Positions 11,880 through 21,430 of a stretch of 64,000 bases of DNA are shown piece after piece. The stretch covers positions 144,058,962 through 144,122,961 of the forward strand of contig CM077644.1 in assembly GCA_039707465.1 (NCBI GenBank), in the 5' to 3' direction. A program made the translations under genes and the position numbers. The notes beneath the pieces are model-generated. The model had not been told where the DNA came from, searched no databases, and saw nothing but the letters and a program-made list of their open reading frames with translations. Position 1 is the stretch's first letter; each line of letters starts with the position of its first letter. The stretch comes from Rhabdophis nuchalis (taxonomy: Eukaryota; Chordata; Lepidosauria; Squamata; Natricidae).

Positions 11880-12370
11880 TGTGCAATGGCATTGAAAAAG
11901 ATAAACTCGATCCCCTTAATAGACAGGGAGAGAATTCCTGAAAAAGAGAATTCTAGGAAAACACTGGCTATGGGAATCCAGCTCCGAAAGGACATTTCTT
12001 TCTTTCAGTAGCATGGCCAAGTGTCATATATGAAGGGGGAATGCAGATTAACAGGAAACAAGACATGAGTACAGCTGAGCTAGAGAGGCCTTTGTGTGAT
12101 TAAGCAAAGCAGCTCTTAACATCCTAATATTCTTCAGAGCCCCTGCCAACTCCTCCCTACTCTTACAGGATGACAATTTCCAGAGTAATTATTGTTTCAT
12201 CTTCAGGGTTGGGGTTTCTTGTTCTTTTTTTTTTGTTATTTTGGACCACTCAAGTGTAAGCCAACTCTGTCCCTCATTTGACATGTAATTTAAGCTGTAT
12301 TCAAGGGGTTCATTAAATGCAAATTGCTAAAGATGACAAGTGCAAAATGAGGGGGATGCCCCCTTCCTTC
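11880..12370. other. Intronic sequence; octamer-like site
   Basis: Unique-looking. ATGCAAAT near 12317 matches an Oct-factor octamer but is isolated. Confidence 0.35.
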
Positions 12371-12381
12371 TCTTTCCCCCC

Positions 12382-12383
<2 letters not shown>

Positions 12384-12413
<30 letters not shown>
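12384..12413 (+). repeat. (CT)n microsatellite
   Basis: Uninterrupted CT dinucleotides in a pyrimidine-rich stretch. Confidence 0.9.
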
Positions 12414-12416
<3 letters not shown>

Positions 12417-12429
12417 CCCACCTCCATCC

Positions 12430-12720
12430 CCCCACTAAGCATTTGTAATGACTGGCTGATTATTGCCACTTTAACAGTTCACTTAAAGAAAGACCGTCTG
12501 CTCTGCTCTCTCTATCTCCTGTCTACGTGGGTCCAAACTGTAATCAGCAGTGCTGTCAGAGCTGTGTCAAAGGCCGGGTGCTTAGCTCAAAGACAACAGT
12601 GTGCATCAGGCAAGAGTAATTTTCCCCCTTAACAACAGCAGGTTTTATCTGCAGAGGCCCTGCAGCTGAAAACACCATCCATTTACTTCCCTGATTGGCT
12701 GCTGATAGATAAGTATCTTG
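12430..12720. promoter_or_regulatory. Candidate conserved noncoding element
   Basis: Balanced-composition unique block with GTGTCAAAGG (TCF/LEF-like), TGATTGGCTG (reverse CCAAT), TGATAGATAAGTATCT (GATA-like) and several CAGCTG-type sites. It stands out from the AT-rich surroundings. No cross-species comparison was possible. Confidence 0.27.
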
Positions 12721-12923
12721 GGGGCTCGCCTGTGCGCCCCCCCCCCAGCACAAGGGTGAAACCATAATAGTTGCCTTTCTTGGGATGAGTAGGAAGTCTA
12801 AAATGAGGACTGCATTTTTTAAAAAAAAGATCATTCTTTTCATTTGCCAAAAAGGAAAAAAAAAAGACACTTATAAAAATAACCTGTCAAACAGGCTAGT
12901 GTTAAATGCTGGTTTTGTTTAAG

Positions 12924-13060
12924 GCAGTGTTTCTCAACCTTGGCAACTTGAAGATGTCTGGACTTCAACTCCCAGAATTCCCCAGCCAGCATTCGCTGGC
13001 TGGGGAATTCTGGGAGTTGAAGTCCGGACATCTTCAAGTTGCCACGGTTGAGAAACACTG
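12924..13060. mobile_element. Near-palindromic hAT-type MITE
   Basis: Begins CAGTGTTTCTCAACC and ends with its reverse complement; the whole element folds into one hairpin centred on the AGCCAGCATTCGCTGGCT region. Bounded by GTTTAAGG and CCTTAAGG, a 6/8 target-duplication match. Relatives at 25453, 31282 and 55619. Confidence 0.85.
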
Positions 13061-13878
13061 CCTTAAGGGCTTCTCAACCCGGGCAGCAACACATCACAGC
13101 TTTGTTCAATCTGGAGACAACCCCCCTCCCCTCCCCAGTAGGCATTGGAATGACAAAAGCCCACAATTCCTAGCCAGGAGAAGAATTGGAACTGGGTTGC
13201 AAGGGCTGAAATGCTGGAAAAGAAGGCAAGGCATCATATTTTGAAACACAGATGAAGAAAAGATGATGCTTGTTAGAGCTGTATTTTCCCTCTTTCCACC
13301 CATTCCTGTGAAGTAAGCCCTTGCCACTTACTACTTTTTCTCACCACTGTAACAGCGCACTAGTCATTTTATTGTCAATTTAGCAGTTCTTCTTCACATG
13401 CCTCAAACCTGTCTGCCTTTTTTAAATGTTCGGTAACATTTCCCAAATAAAACACCTTTGGATAGGGCAGAGGACAGAGTCTTCTCAACATGCAATTCTG
13501 AAGTGGCAGCTACGTCCTGCAGAGGGAATTGTTCGTTTTTCATTGTTTGACTACAGAAGCAAAATTCCACAAATAGAATCTTAGGTCATTGTAAAATAAT
13601 GAAATTCAATTGCGAATCAAGTAAACCCATTACTGCTAGATGATAATGTTTTCTGTAAATATAAAATGTGACGCAAAGTTCAAGAAACTAAACGATGCTT
13701 CCCATTTTAATGTGAGAAACCCAGACCCAGTGAAAGGGAAAGAAAGGCGAAAGTAGTTACACAGAGAGTTTAACAAATATTTGCATTTAGATATTCTGAG
13801 ACTAAATAATTGGTTGCTGAATTATATGTACCCTTGTGAATGGTAGAGAACAACATGTGTGATTTATATACAAATACT
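13061..13878. other. Intronic sequence without recognised features
   Basis: Nothing recognised. Confidence 0.4.
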
Positions 13879-14380
13879 AGCCGTTCCCGGCCATGTGTTG
13901 CTGTGGCCCAGTCTGGTTAAATGGCCAACCAATCTGTGTGTAGATCTACACCTGTACACACAAACACGTATACGCAACCACCATATAATCCCAACCTACC
14001 TACCTACTCCCTTTCTCTCTCCCTCCCTCTCCCTCCCTCCCTATTGTATTTCTCCCTCTCTCTATCCCTTTACCTACCTACTTACCTACCTACCTACTGT
14101 ATTTCTCTTTGAATCTTATGAACAGATTATTTTATGTCATCCTTTACGCCATAATACCTGTGGCCCACTGCTCTCTGTATCCATCTACCTACCTTTTTTA
14201 CATTTTTTACATTTCAGTTGCATGTACCTGGCACAGGTGTGACATCTACACAATCAATATATATCATTGGTGACGTACTTGAAAGGAACGTTGTGTGAAA
14301 ATTTGGAAGCGATCGGTGCAGTACTTTGGGAGATTAGCGGTTTTGAACAAACTCTTGTTACATTTTTATTTATATAGAAG
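13879..14380 (+). mobile_element. Unclassified dispersed element (GCCGTTCCCGGCC family)
   Basis: Starts near TAGCCGTTCCCGGCC, runs through a CTAC/CT-rich patch, and ends near GAACAAACTCTTGTTACA. A reversed copy at 37070-37865 shares both ends and the internal order, which defines the element. No coding capacity and no clear target duplication, so the class is undecided. Confidence 0.6.
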
Positions 14381-15485
14381 ATGCCCCCATCTACCTCTAA
14401 TATTGAATGAGGGGTAAAAAGGCTTCCTCCTTCCTTTTCTACCAGATAATAATATCAAGCAAGTGAAAAAGCCAAGCTGCTGTTTACAAGAGACTGTTCT
14501 TAAATTCACAGAATATTTGACCACTACTGAGTTGAGTCAAATAAAGGACTGTCAAGGAACTGGTGGATCCAAACCAAAGCAACACTCACAGAGATCCTGA
14601 GATTTATAGGAATTACTACTCAATGAACCGGCCTGATGAATAAGCAAATTCAATAAACTAAGACTGATGTTTTAACTATCATGGCCTGGTTTTAATCTGA
14701 GTAACAATTAGATAAGACTGGTGGATGCTTCTTAAAAACCTTTCATCAATTCAAAACTCCATATATTAAATTAATCAATGGATTAAGCTATTGCAAAAGG
14801 ATTAACACTGGGGAGAGGGGGAGAAAATCAGACAATCTGGATAAATTTGGTAAACCTGGTCTCTTTCTAAGGCAGCTACATATCTCCATTCTTATTAAAA
14901 TTAGATAAACAAACAGGAGCTGTCAAAAGATCTTCCAGCTGCCGAATTCTATTTCCGTTTAAATTACAATTTAGAATTTGTAGCTTGGATAAAGCAGATG
15001 GCCTGTGCCGACACATGGTTTATTTCATACGTGCCTACATTTTTTTTTTAAGTTTAAGTCAGGAGCATGGGGGACTAGGGTGGGAGAGACCAGAGAAAGG
15101 TCCCTTTGTTTGTATGGCTGAGTTTTAATAATACATTTTCAGTTGCAAGATTTTAAAGGCACATTACAGGTATAAAACCAGACAAGATGTACCTGGACAA
15201 GTATTCATTTCAAGCAAAAATTAACCTAATTCCTAAAGTCAATGAGAATGAATTGGTTTTCTCTAGTGTTGCTGATGCTGGAATAGAATAGATAGACAGA
15301 ATATGCAGAATATGTATCTTCATTGGTTACCGATTTGTGCCTGGTACATTTACATATGGATCCTAGATTTAAAACTTAAATAAAAAAATCCTTGTAAATC
15401 GTAACAATGATTGTGTAGCCTTCCATATATTCTGATTAATCCAAGAATTCTCGATGTTCCTCCCCCCACCCCCATGGGTAAACTG
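14381..15485. other. Intronic sequence without recognised features
   Basis: Nothing recognised. Confidence 0.4.
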
Positions 15486-15489
15486 AAGG

Positions 15490-15660
15490 TGAAATCCTGA
15501 ACTTGGTTGCTTGCTTGCAGATATTTCATTGCCCAAGCAGGTAACATCATCAGTGCTAGTGAGTGTGGAGTTTGCGCTCTCTTTATATACAGTTGCACTC
15601 CAAGTCTGTAAGCAAACAGCCAAGCTCAGAGAGCACCAAGGACTCATCACTTCAAGCCTG
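15490..15660 (-). mobile_element. Penelope-like element fragment (foldback)
   Basis: CTTGGTTGCTTGCTTGCAG near the left and GTAAGCAAACAGCCAAGCTC near the right are mutually complementary. The interior holds a minus-strand hammerhead core. Assignment to Penelope-like elements rests on the established presence of hammerheads in their terminal repeats; no reverse transcriptase is present here. Confidence 0.5.
15521..15556 (-). ncRNA. Hammerhead ribozyme-like core (Penelope-type)
   Basis: Minus strand: CTGATGA (plus 15547-15553), then TGTTACC, a loop and GGGCAAT as stem II with one A·C mismatch, then GAAA (15524-15527) followed by TATC. A short stem I can form between GCA before the core and TGC after TATC. 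Stem III is minimal, as in Penelope-like hammerheads, so a monomer may not cleave. Confidence 0.5.
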
Positions 15661-15848
15661 ATCTACATATATTCTCTTTTATTTAAACTGAATGTGGCAA
15701 GACACAGCATGAAATGCTTTCCCCAAAGAAACCAAGAGACATTCACCATAAGATTACTTTTCAAATGAGGGCTTTCATTAAAATCATTTTCAGTCAATTT
15801 AAGATTTTTTTTAGTCTGCATTCTTTTGTAAAGATTGTGGGAAGGATA

Positions 15849-16020
15849 CAGAGGTGGGTTCCGGCTGGTACACACCACTATGGGCATATTGGGGCCAGAA
15901 ATTTGCCACACTTTTGCGTACATGTTCCACGGCAGCATGGCCATGCCCCCGTTTGCAAGGTGTTTCTCAAAGAGAAGGAACCAAGGCGGGGTGTTTTCAG
16001 AGGACCTGAGGCAAGAGCAG
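15849..16020 (+). mobile_element. Possible hAT-type element, left end only
   Basis: CAGAGGTGGGTTCC matches the terminal sequence of the intact element at 24218-24431. No matching right end was found, so this is a truncated relic. Confidence 0.4.
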
Positions 16021-16249
16021 TGTTGAAGCCCTCTCTGAAGCAGCTGGAAAAGGTACATGTGGGTTGGAGGGGGGGGAGGAATTCAGAATTCATCCTTCCT
16101 GTGCAGTGCAGGGCTTTGGGCAAAGGCTGGAGGGAAGGGCCCTGGCTCGTTTAAGCCCCCTCCCTCCCTTGTGTAGTTTGATGTGGCCTTCAGTCAGTGA
16201 AGCTGGGTGTGCACACAGAAGGTGGATTGGATATCTCTCCCAATGGCTT

Positions 16250-16562
16250 GAAAGCAGCTCCTCTGCCATCCCCCCTTTCCCTGCTGCCTTCCCCAAACAC
16301 CTCCCCCATTGCAAATACAGCATGCTGTCCAGGTGGGCAATGTCTGGAACGCAATAAAGCCCACCCACTCACCTCCTGATGGCAGGCTGGGGTGAGAGGA
16401 GAGGCAGAGGAGCTGGAGGGGAGCTGATCGGAGCCTTCTGAAAGATTAGGGCTGAGAGAAAGTGTGTGTGTGCTACAGCATGCCCCTTTGCCTGGCTTCC
16501 CTCCCCCTGTGGTTTTCAAACCTGTAGTTAGTGAAGCTGGGCTGGATTTTTGTATACCTTTA

Positions 16563-16660
<98 letters not shown>

Positions 16661-17104
16661 TAATGGACGGAGGCCTGGGGAGAAAGTCATTTCCCCTCCC
16701 CCGACAGCTGGATAAAGCTATGCAAAAATCCAGCCTAGCTTCACTGACTACAGGTTTGAAAAGGCAATGTGGCTCCGCCTGCAATCAAATTAGACTGGGG
16801 AGGGAGAGAATGAGCGAGCACTGAGGAGGCAGGAAGCCAGGCAAAGGGGCATGCTGTAGCACACACACTTTCCCCCAGCCCCATTCTTTCGGAAGGCTCC
16901 AATCGGCTCCTCTCTGGCTTCTCTGCCTCTCCTCTCACCCCAGCTTGACAGCAGGAGATGAGTAAGTGGGCATTTCCCACCTGGACAGCATGCTGCATTT
17001 GCAATGGGGGAGGTGTTTGGGGAAGGCAGCAGAGGAAGGGAGGAATGGCAGAGGAGCTGGGAGTTGAAGTCCACAGGACTTAAAGTAGCCAAGGTTGAGA
17101 AACA
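16250..17104. repeat. Large foldback (inverted repeat) with microsatellite centre
   Basis: The left arm (about 16250-16566) and right arm (about 16703-17065) are inverted copies: CAGCATGCCCCTTTGCCTGG on the left is answered by CCAGGCAAAGGGGCATGCTG on the right, and other phrases reverse in the same order. The right end runs into GGAGTTGAAGTCCAC and GGTTGAGAAACA, the terminal sequence of the palindromic hAT family, so it may be a large relative whose left end was lost. Confidence 0.75.
16567..16655 (+). repeat. (TC)n(TG)n microsatellite
   Basis: About 29 TC units followed directly by about 14 TG units, in the loop of the foldback. Confidence 0.96.
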
Positions 17105-18990
17105 TAGATCTACACGGTCTTGTTCTTTTCACCCTCACCCAAATGACAAAAATGATGTTGCAGTTGAAGCTCTTCCTATTTTGAGTGTGTGTGATATCAC
17201 AGGGCATGTTAAAAAATAGTGGGGCTTTTATTGCAATACCATGCTGCTGCTTTCAGTACTTTGGCCCCCTTGTTCTCCCATAGACACCAATGAAATCAAT
17301 GCAAAAGAGCAATGTGCAAAAATGTTGGACTATGGACTCACAATTATTGAGGTCTGTTAGCTGTTGCCATTCTATCAAATTCCCATGCTGAATTGTGAAC
17401 TTTTCCCAGTTTGCATACCTTTACAAGACCTTTCAAAACAAAACCCATCACATTAAAAAAAAAAGATGTTGGCAGAGATTTTCTAGGGTATTATATACAT
17501 TGTGCGGTTTTACTGATCTGGCAAAGAGCCTTCCTTGGGCATGACCTCAAAAAGCAACCACAAATTCAATGCAGATGCCAGGGTGCTTCAAATTGCTTTT
17601 CTGCAATTCAAATATATCAGGATGGCAACTTCATTCACTCACAGGGAGGCTCCGAAGACCACCATGCCTTCTGATCAATAGAGCAAGGATCATCTTTACA
17701 TCGTGGCCTTGCGTACTCAGCAAGAAGAAAATTTATATTTCAGGTGTAAAACCCACTTCTAATCTGTTTAACTGCTTCAGAAACCAGAAGCAATTACACC
17801 TAATGGAAGTTACACGTCTCCATTAAGATTCATGTCAAGCAACTACGGATAGATTTTTCCTTCATAAAGCTCTAGCCCCTGGGAGCAGTAGCACAGGGGA
17901 CACCCAGGAGAGAGAGTGGAAGACACTCTAACAAAAACCATTCGTAAGCACCACCGAGAAATATTTCTTGGAGTAACAAAATCGCAGAGTTGGAAGGGTC
18001 TTATAGTTTAGATTGAATCTAAAGAAACTTCTCCATTGAAACATTAGAAATTAATGCAGCCAATTTATTTTTCACAGCTTAATTCTCCCACAATACTAAG
18101 ACCAAATGTACACCCTTTTATACTTTTATACATCCTGCTTCTTTCCCAAAAGCTCATAGCTCAATAAGTAGGGCTACCCCTCCTCCCTCTTATAACAACT
18201 TTGCACAGTGTCTTAAAGAAAGAAGGTCCTCCCTATAACATTTGCACAAGCACCTCTGAAGTACTACACAAAAGCTCTTTTGTTTCTTGAATTGCCTACT
18301 GCTGTTTTTACAATGAGGCCTTGTTAAGAAGCCACCATTCAGCTACCCAGTGTAAATTCTTGTATGACTTTTCCAGATATGTGCTGACCTACAAAACAAA
18401 CACCACTCTAGATTGGATGAGAAGCAGGAATATGGCAGATTCATCTCTTTCACATCCATCCAGTCTTAATCTGGTTTGAGCCTTCTTCCCGGCCAATTTT
18501 GATTAAAAAAAATATATATATAGTTTTTAGCAACAATAATAAAAATTCCTGGGAGAGTTTTTACTTCCCAACAAATTTGGCCAACAACATGAATTGCAAC
18601 AAGCCCCTCTGTAGGATCATCAGTTCTCCTGCTTTTGCACAGAGATTTCGGCAATTTGATTTGTCTTCTGTCTCTCGCAGTCTGTTATTATTTTGCTTTT
18701 TTCTGATCTAAAAGTTCAAAATTTCACCCACTGATACATATTGCCAGATCAGTAACATTTTCAAAACAGGTTCAAGAGTCTGACATCTATGAAGATCTTA
18801 AGGAAAAGTATTTGTTAACTCATTGAAGACCATGTCATCTGGAACATTCTCTACCCAGAAGTAAAAATATCCTTAATAGACTGTGGGAATTCAGTAGACA
18901 TAATATCCTTTGACATCTGTAAAATATTGGACTATGTATCTTATGATATGCCGATTGTCAAGGTAGTTAAATGTGGCTGGATAGCATGAC
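17105..18990. other. Intronic sequence without recognised features
   Basis: Unique-looking. Short AT runs near 18510 and 18996. No element ends recognised. Confidence 0.4.
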
Positions 18991-19243
18991 AGTTAAATAT
19001 ATATATATAGCTAGCCATACCCTTACTGGGATTTGAACATAACACACATATAACGTAACACACATATAAAAAAATTACACAACGGAACTCATGGCTTTCT
19101 GTCTAGATGGTCTCTGGTGATGAGCCGAAAGGCAGAAAAGGAAACAATATGTTTCCTCCCTTAATTGGGGCCCTAACAGGGTGTTGTGGAACAATTATAT
19201 ATACTTATCCTCCTGTCTCAGCTGAGCAGGAACAGAACCTGGC

Positions 19244-19298
19244 TGGCTTATCGGCTAAGGCTCTCGCCTGGCATGGAATACAGCCCCGGTTCGAATCC
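19244..19298 (+). promoter_or_regulatory. Internal pol III-type promoter (A and B boxes), unit 1
   Basis: TGGCTTATCGG at 19244 is A-box-like and GGTTCGAATCC at 19288 is a perfect B box. The same pair recurs at 19496/19540, 19824/19868 and 20158/20202, always 44 bp apart, the usual tRNA spacing. Later units have GGTTCAAATCC. Confidence 0.75.
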
Positions 19299-19310
19299 CA
19301 GTAAGGGTAT

Positions 19311-19357
19311 GGCTAGCTGATGAGAGCTAAAAAGCTCGAAATAGATCTATCCTAGTC
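19311..19357 (+). ncRNA. Hammerhead ribozyme, unit 1 (complete fold)
   Basis: Stem I GGCTAG pairs with CTAGTC (six pairs, one G·U). Core CTGATGA at 19317-19323; stem II GAGCT, loop AAAA, AGCTC (five pairs); GAAA at 19338-19341; stem III TAG, loop AT, CTA, plus the A-U core pair; cleavage triplet ATC with predicted cleavage after 19351. All invariant core bases of a type I hammerhead are present. The very short stem III suggests weak monomer and stronger dimer cleavage. Confidence 0.88.
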
Positions 19358-19558
19358 TCCCTGACTTATTTATTGATCAGCTCAAAAACGTAACACACAC
19401 ACACACACACACATATATATTAAGGGAGGAAGCATACTGCTCTCCTTTTCAGCCTTTTCTGCCTCCTGTCTCAGCTGATCAGGAAGAGAACCTGGTGGCC
19501 TAATTGGTAAGGCTCCTGCCTAGCATGCAATACAGCCCCGGTTCAAATCCCAGTAAGG

Positions 19559-19605
19559 GTATGGCTGATGAGAGCTAAAAAGCTCGAAATAGATCTATAC
19601 TAGTC
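19559..19605 (+). ncRNA. Hammerhead ribozyme, unit 2 (stem I damaged)
   Basis: Core CTGATGA at 19565-19571, perfect stem II GAGCT/AGCTC, GAAA, stem III and triplet ATA are intact. Four bases (CTAG) of the 5' side of stem I are deleted, so cleavage is probably impaired. Confidence 0.75.
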
Positions 19606-19890
19606 TCCCTGACTTATTTATTGATCAGCTAAAAAATGTAACACACATATAAAAAAATTACACAACGGAACTCATAGCTTTCTGTCTAGATGGTCTCTGG
19701 TGATGAGCCGAAAGGCAGAAAAGGAGAGCAGTATGCTTCCTCCCTTAATTGGGGCTTAACAGGGTGTTGTGACACAAGTATATACTTATCCTCCTGTCTC
19801 AGCTGATCAGGAAGAGAACCTGGTGGCCTAATTGGTAAGGCTCCTGCCTAGCATGAAATACAACCCCGGTTCAAATCCCAGTAAGGGTAT

Positions 19891-19937
19891 GGCTAGCTGA
19901 TGAGAGCTAAAAAGCTTGAAATAGATCTATACTAATC
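19891..19937 (+). ncRNA. Hammerhead ribozyme, unit 3
   Basis: Core CTGATGA at 19897-19903. Stem II GAGCT/AGCTT has a terminal G·U pair. Stem III is intact and the triplet is ATA, with predicted cleavage after 19931. Stem I has one A·C mismatch. Likely weaker than unit 1. Confidence 0.8.
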
Positions 19938-20224
19938 TCCCTGACTTATTTATTGATCAGCTCAAAAAGTAACACACATATTTAAAAAAAATGACACAAC
20001 GGAACTCATGGCTTTCTGTCTAGATGGTCTCTGGTGATGAGCCGAAAGGCAGAAAAGGAGAGCAGTATGCTTCCTCCCTTAATTGGGGCTTAACAGGGTG
20101 TTGTGACACAAGTATATACTTATCCTCCTGTCTCAGCTGATCAGGAAGAGAACCTGGTGGCCTAATTGGTAAGGCTCCTGCCTAGCATGAAATACAACCC
20201 CGGTTCAAATCCCAGTAAGGGTAT

Positions 20225-20271
20225 GGCTAGCTGATGAGAGCTAAAAAGCTTGAAATAGATCTATACTAATC
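20225..20271 (+). ncRNA. Hammerhead ribozyme, unit 4
   Basis: Same sequence as unit 3, exactly 334 bp further on; core at 20231-20237 and predicted cleavage after 20265. Cleavage at both sites would release a 334-nt monomer. Confidence 0.8.
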
Positions 20272-20472
20272 TCCCTGACTTATTTATTGATCAGCTCAAA
20301 AAGTAACACACATATTTAAAAAAAATGACACAACGGAACTCATGCCTTCTGTCTAGATGGTCTCTGGTGATGAGCCGAAAGGCAGTAAAGGAAACAGTAT
20401 GTCTCCTCCCTTAATTGGGGCACACACACATACATACATACATACATATTTGATTTGACAGTTGTATAAAAT

Positions 20473-20728
20473 AGGGGTCCCCAACCCCTGAGCCGTGGCC
20501 ACTACTGGGCCATGAGCCGTATGGAACCGGGCCATGGAAATGGGGGGCGAACACATGCACATGTGCATTCTCACTTGCACAAGCACACTCCATTTGTGTG
20601 AGCAACTTGCACACATGCTTGCTGCTCATGCAAATGGAGCTGCACACATGCACACTTGCCTCTGCTTGCACAGAACCATACTCCCCTTCCCTCTGGTCTG
20701 CAAAGCTGGAAACGATTGGCAACTCTAG
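20473..20728 (+). mobile_element. Short hAT-type element with perfect 8-bp target duplication
   Basis: TATAAAAT flanks both ends. Starts AGGGGTCCCCAACCCC; the right end GGCAACTCTAG is eroded. The interior is rich in CACATG/CATGCACA. Non-coding. Confidence 0.85.
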
Positions 20729-21023
20729 TATAAAATGAATGTCATTGTTCTTTTTTATTAAATTGGAAAGAGGTACCAACTGGGCTATAACAAGGATCAG
20801 TCCTAGAACTTCTATTTTTTGAATATTTTTATTAAAAATTCTGATAAATATGTAGAAGTATTGCTGATCAGAGTCAGATGATACAAGATCAAGTCGAGTG
20901 GTGTAGTTAACACTCTAGAAAAGGAGTATGTTCAACCTGTGCAATGTAACATTTTCCACAAGAAAAGTGGGAGCACTGTCAAAGTTTGCTCTGGGATTTG
21001 ACATTACCCCAAAGTAAGCAACT

Positions 21024-21098
21024 ATGATATTGCAACATATGCATTAATATTGCAACATATGCAACATATGCATTGATATTGCAACATATGCAACATAG
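21024..21098 (+). repeat. Short tandem repeat based on GCAACATAT
   Basis: Repeated TGCAACATAT and GCATT(A/G)ATAT blocks in irregular order over about 75 bp. Confidence 0.85.
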
Positions 21099-21119
21099 CG
21101 TGATGAGATATATTTATAT

Positions 21120-21430
21120 CTATTCTGGTCATACCTTGCCTTGAGTGCTGTGTCTACTGGTGCCACACTTGGAAAAGGATTCAGAAAAATATAGCAAATT
21201 CAGAGAAGCACAATGAATAAATACTAGAGGAGCTATATATATTTAGCTGAATATAAAAGGTAACAAACTAAGGGAGGGTATAATAGCACTCTTCATATAC
21301 TGTACTTGAAATGATGAATCTCATTCATTCTAAAGTATGGGACACAAAATGATTGATTTAAATTATATGAAGGCGAAATTTGATTGAGTGTTAACAAAAA
21401 TTTCCCAACAGGAACAGAACAGGTTTTGAG
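21120..21430 (+). mobile_element. Possible ancient CR1 ORF2 fragment
   Basis: The order of phrases resembles the C-terminal coding part of CR1 (a 'lgkgfrki' segment, then an RNL-like segment), but stops break every frame. Weak. Confidence 0.3.

Larger units (their letters stand above)
19009..20420 (+). repeat. Tandem array of a tRNA-derived, hammerhead-bearing repeat
   Basis: Four units carry an A-box-like and a B-box-like sequence 44 bp apart, followed by a hammerhead fold. The landmark CACAACGGAACTC occurs at 19661, 19995 and 20329, giving two successive periods of exactly 334 bp; those two units are nearly identical. Unit 1 is more diverged and unit 2 is shortened and contains a reversed patch (about 19421-19450). 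A fifth partial unit ends at 20420 in CA/CATA repeats. A fragment at 19009-19040 is inverted. The layout is: pol III-type boxes, ribozyme, about 60 bp of tail, then a linker with GATGAGCCGAAAGGC. Pol III boxes plus hammerhead recall Sm-alpha SINEs; the tandem period recalls newt satellite 2. No protein is encoded. Confidence 0.88.

Noticed and set aside
12317..12324. Octamer ATGCAAAT as a promoter element
   Set aside because: Isolated 8-mer with no TATA or initiator nearby; expected by chance at this frequency.
14631..14660. CTGATGA near 14632 as another hammerhead
   Set aside because: No GAAA box at the right distance and no stem II.
19240..19310. A functional tRNA gene
   Set aside because: A and B boxes are present, but no acceptor stem closes around them and the sequence continues directly into the ribozyme; it is a tRNA-derived repeat head.
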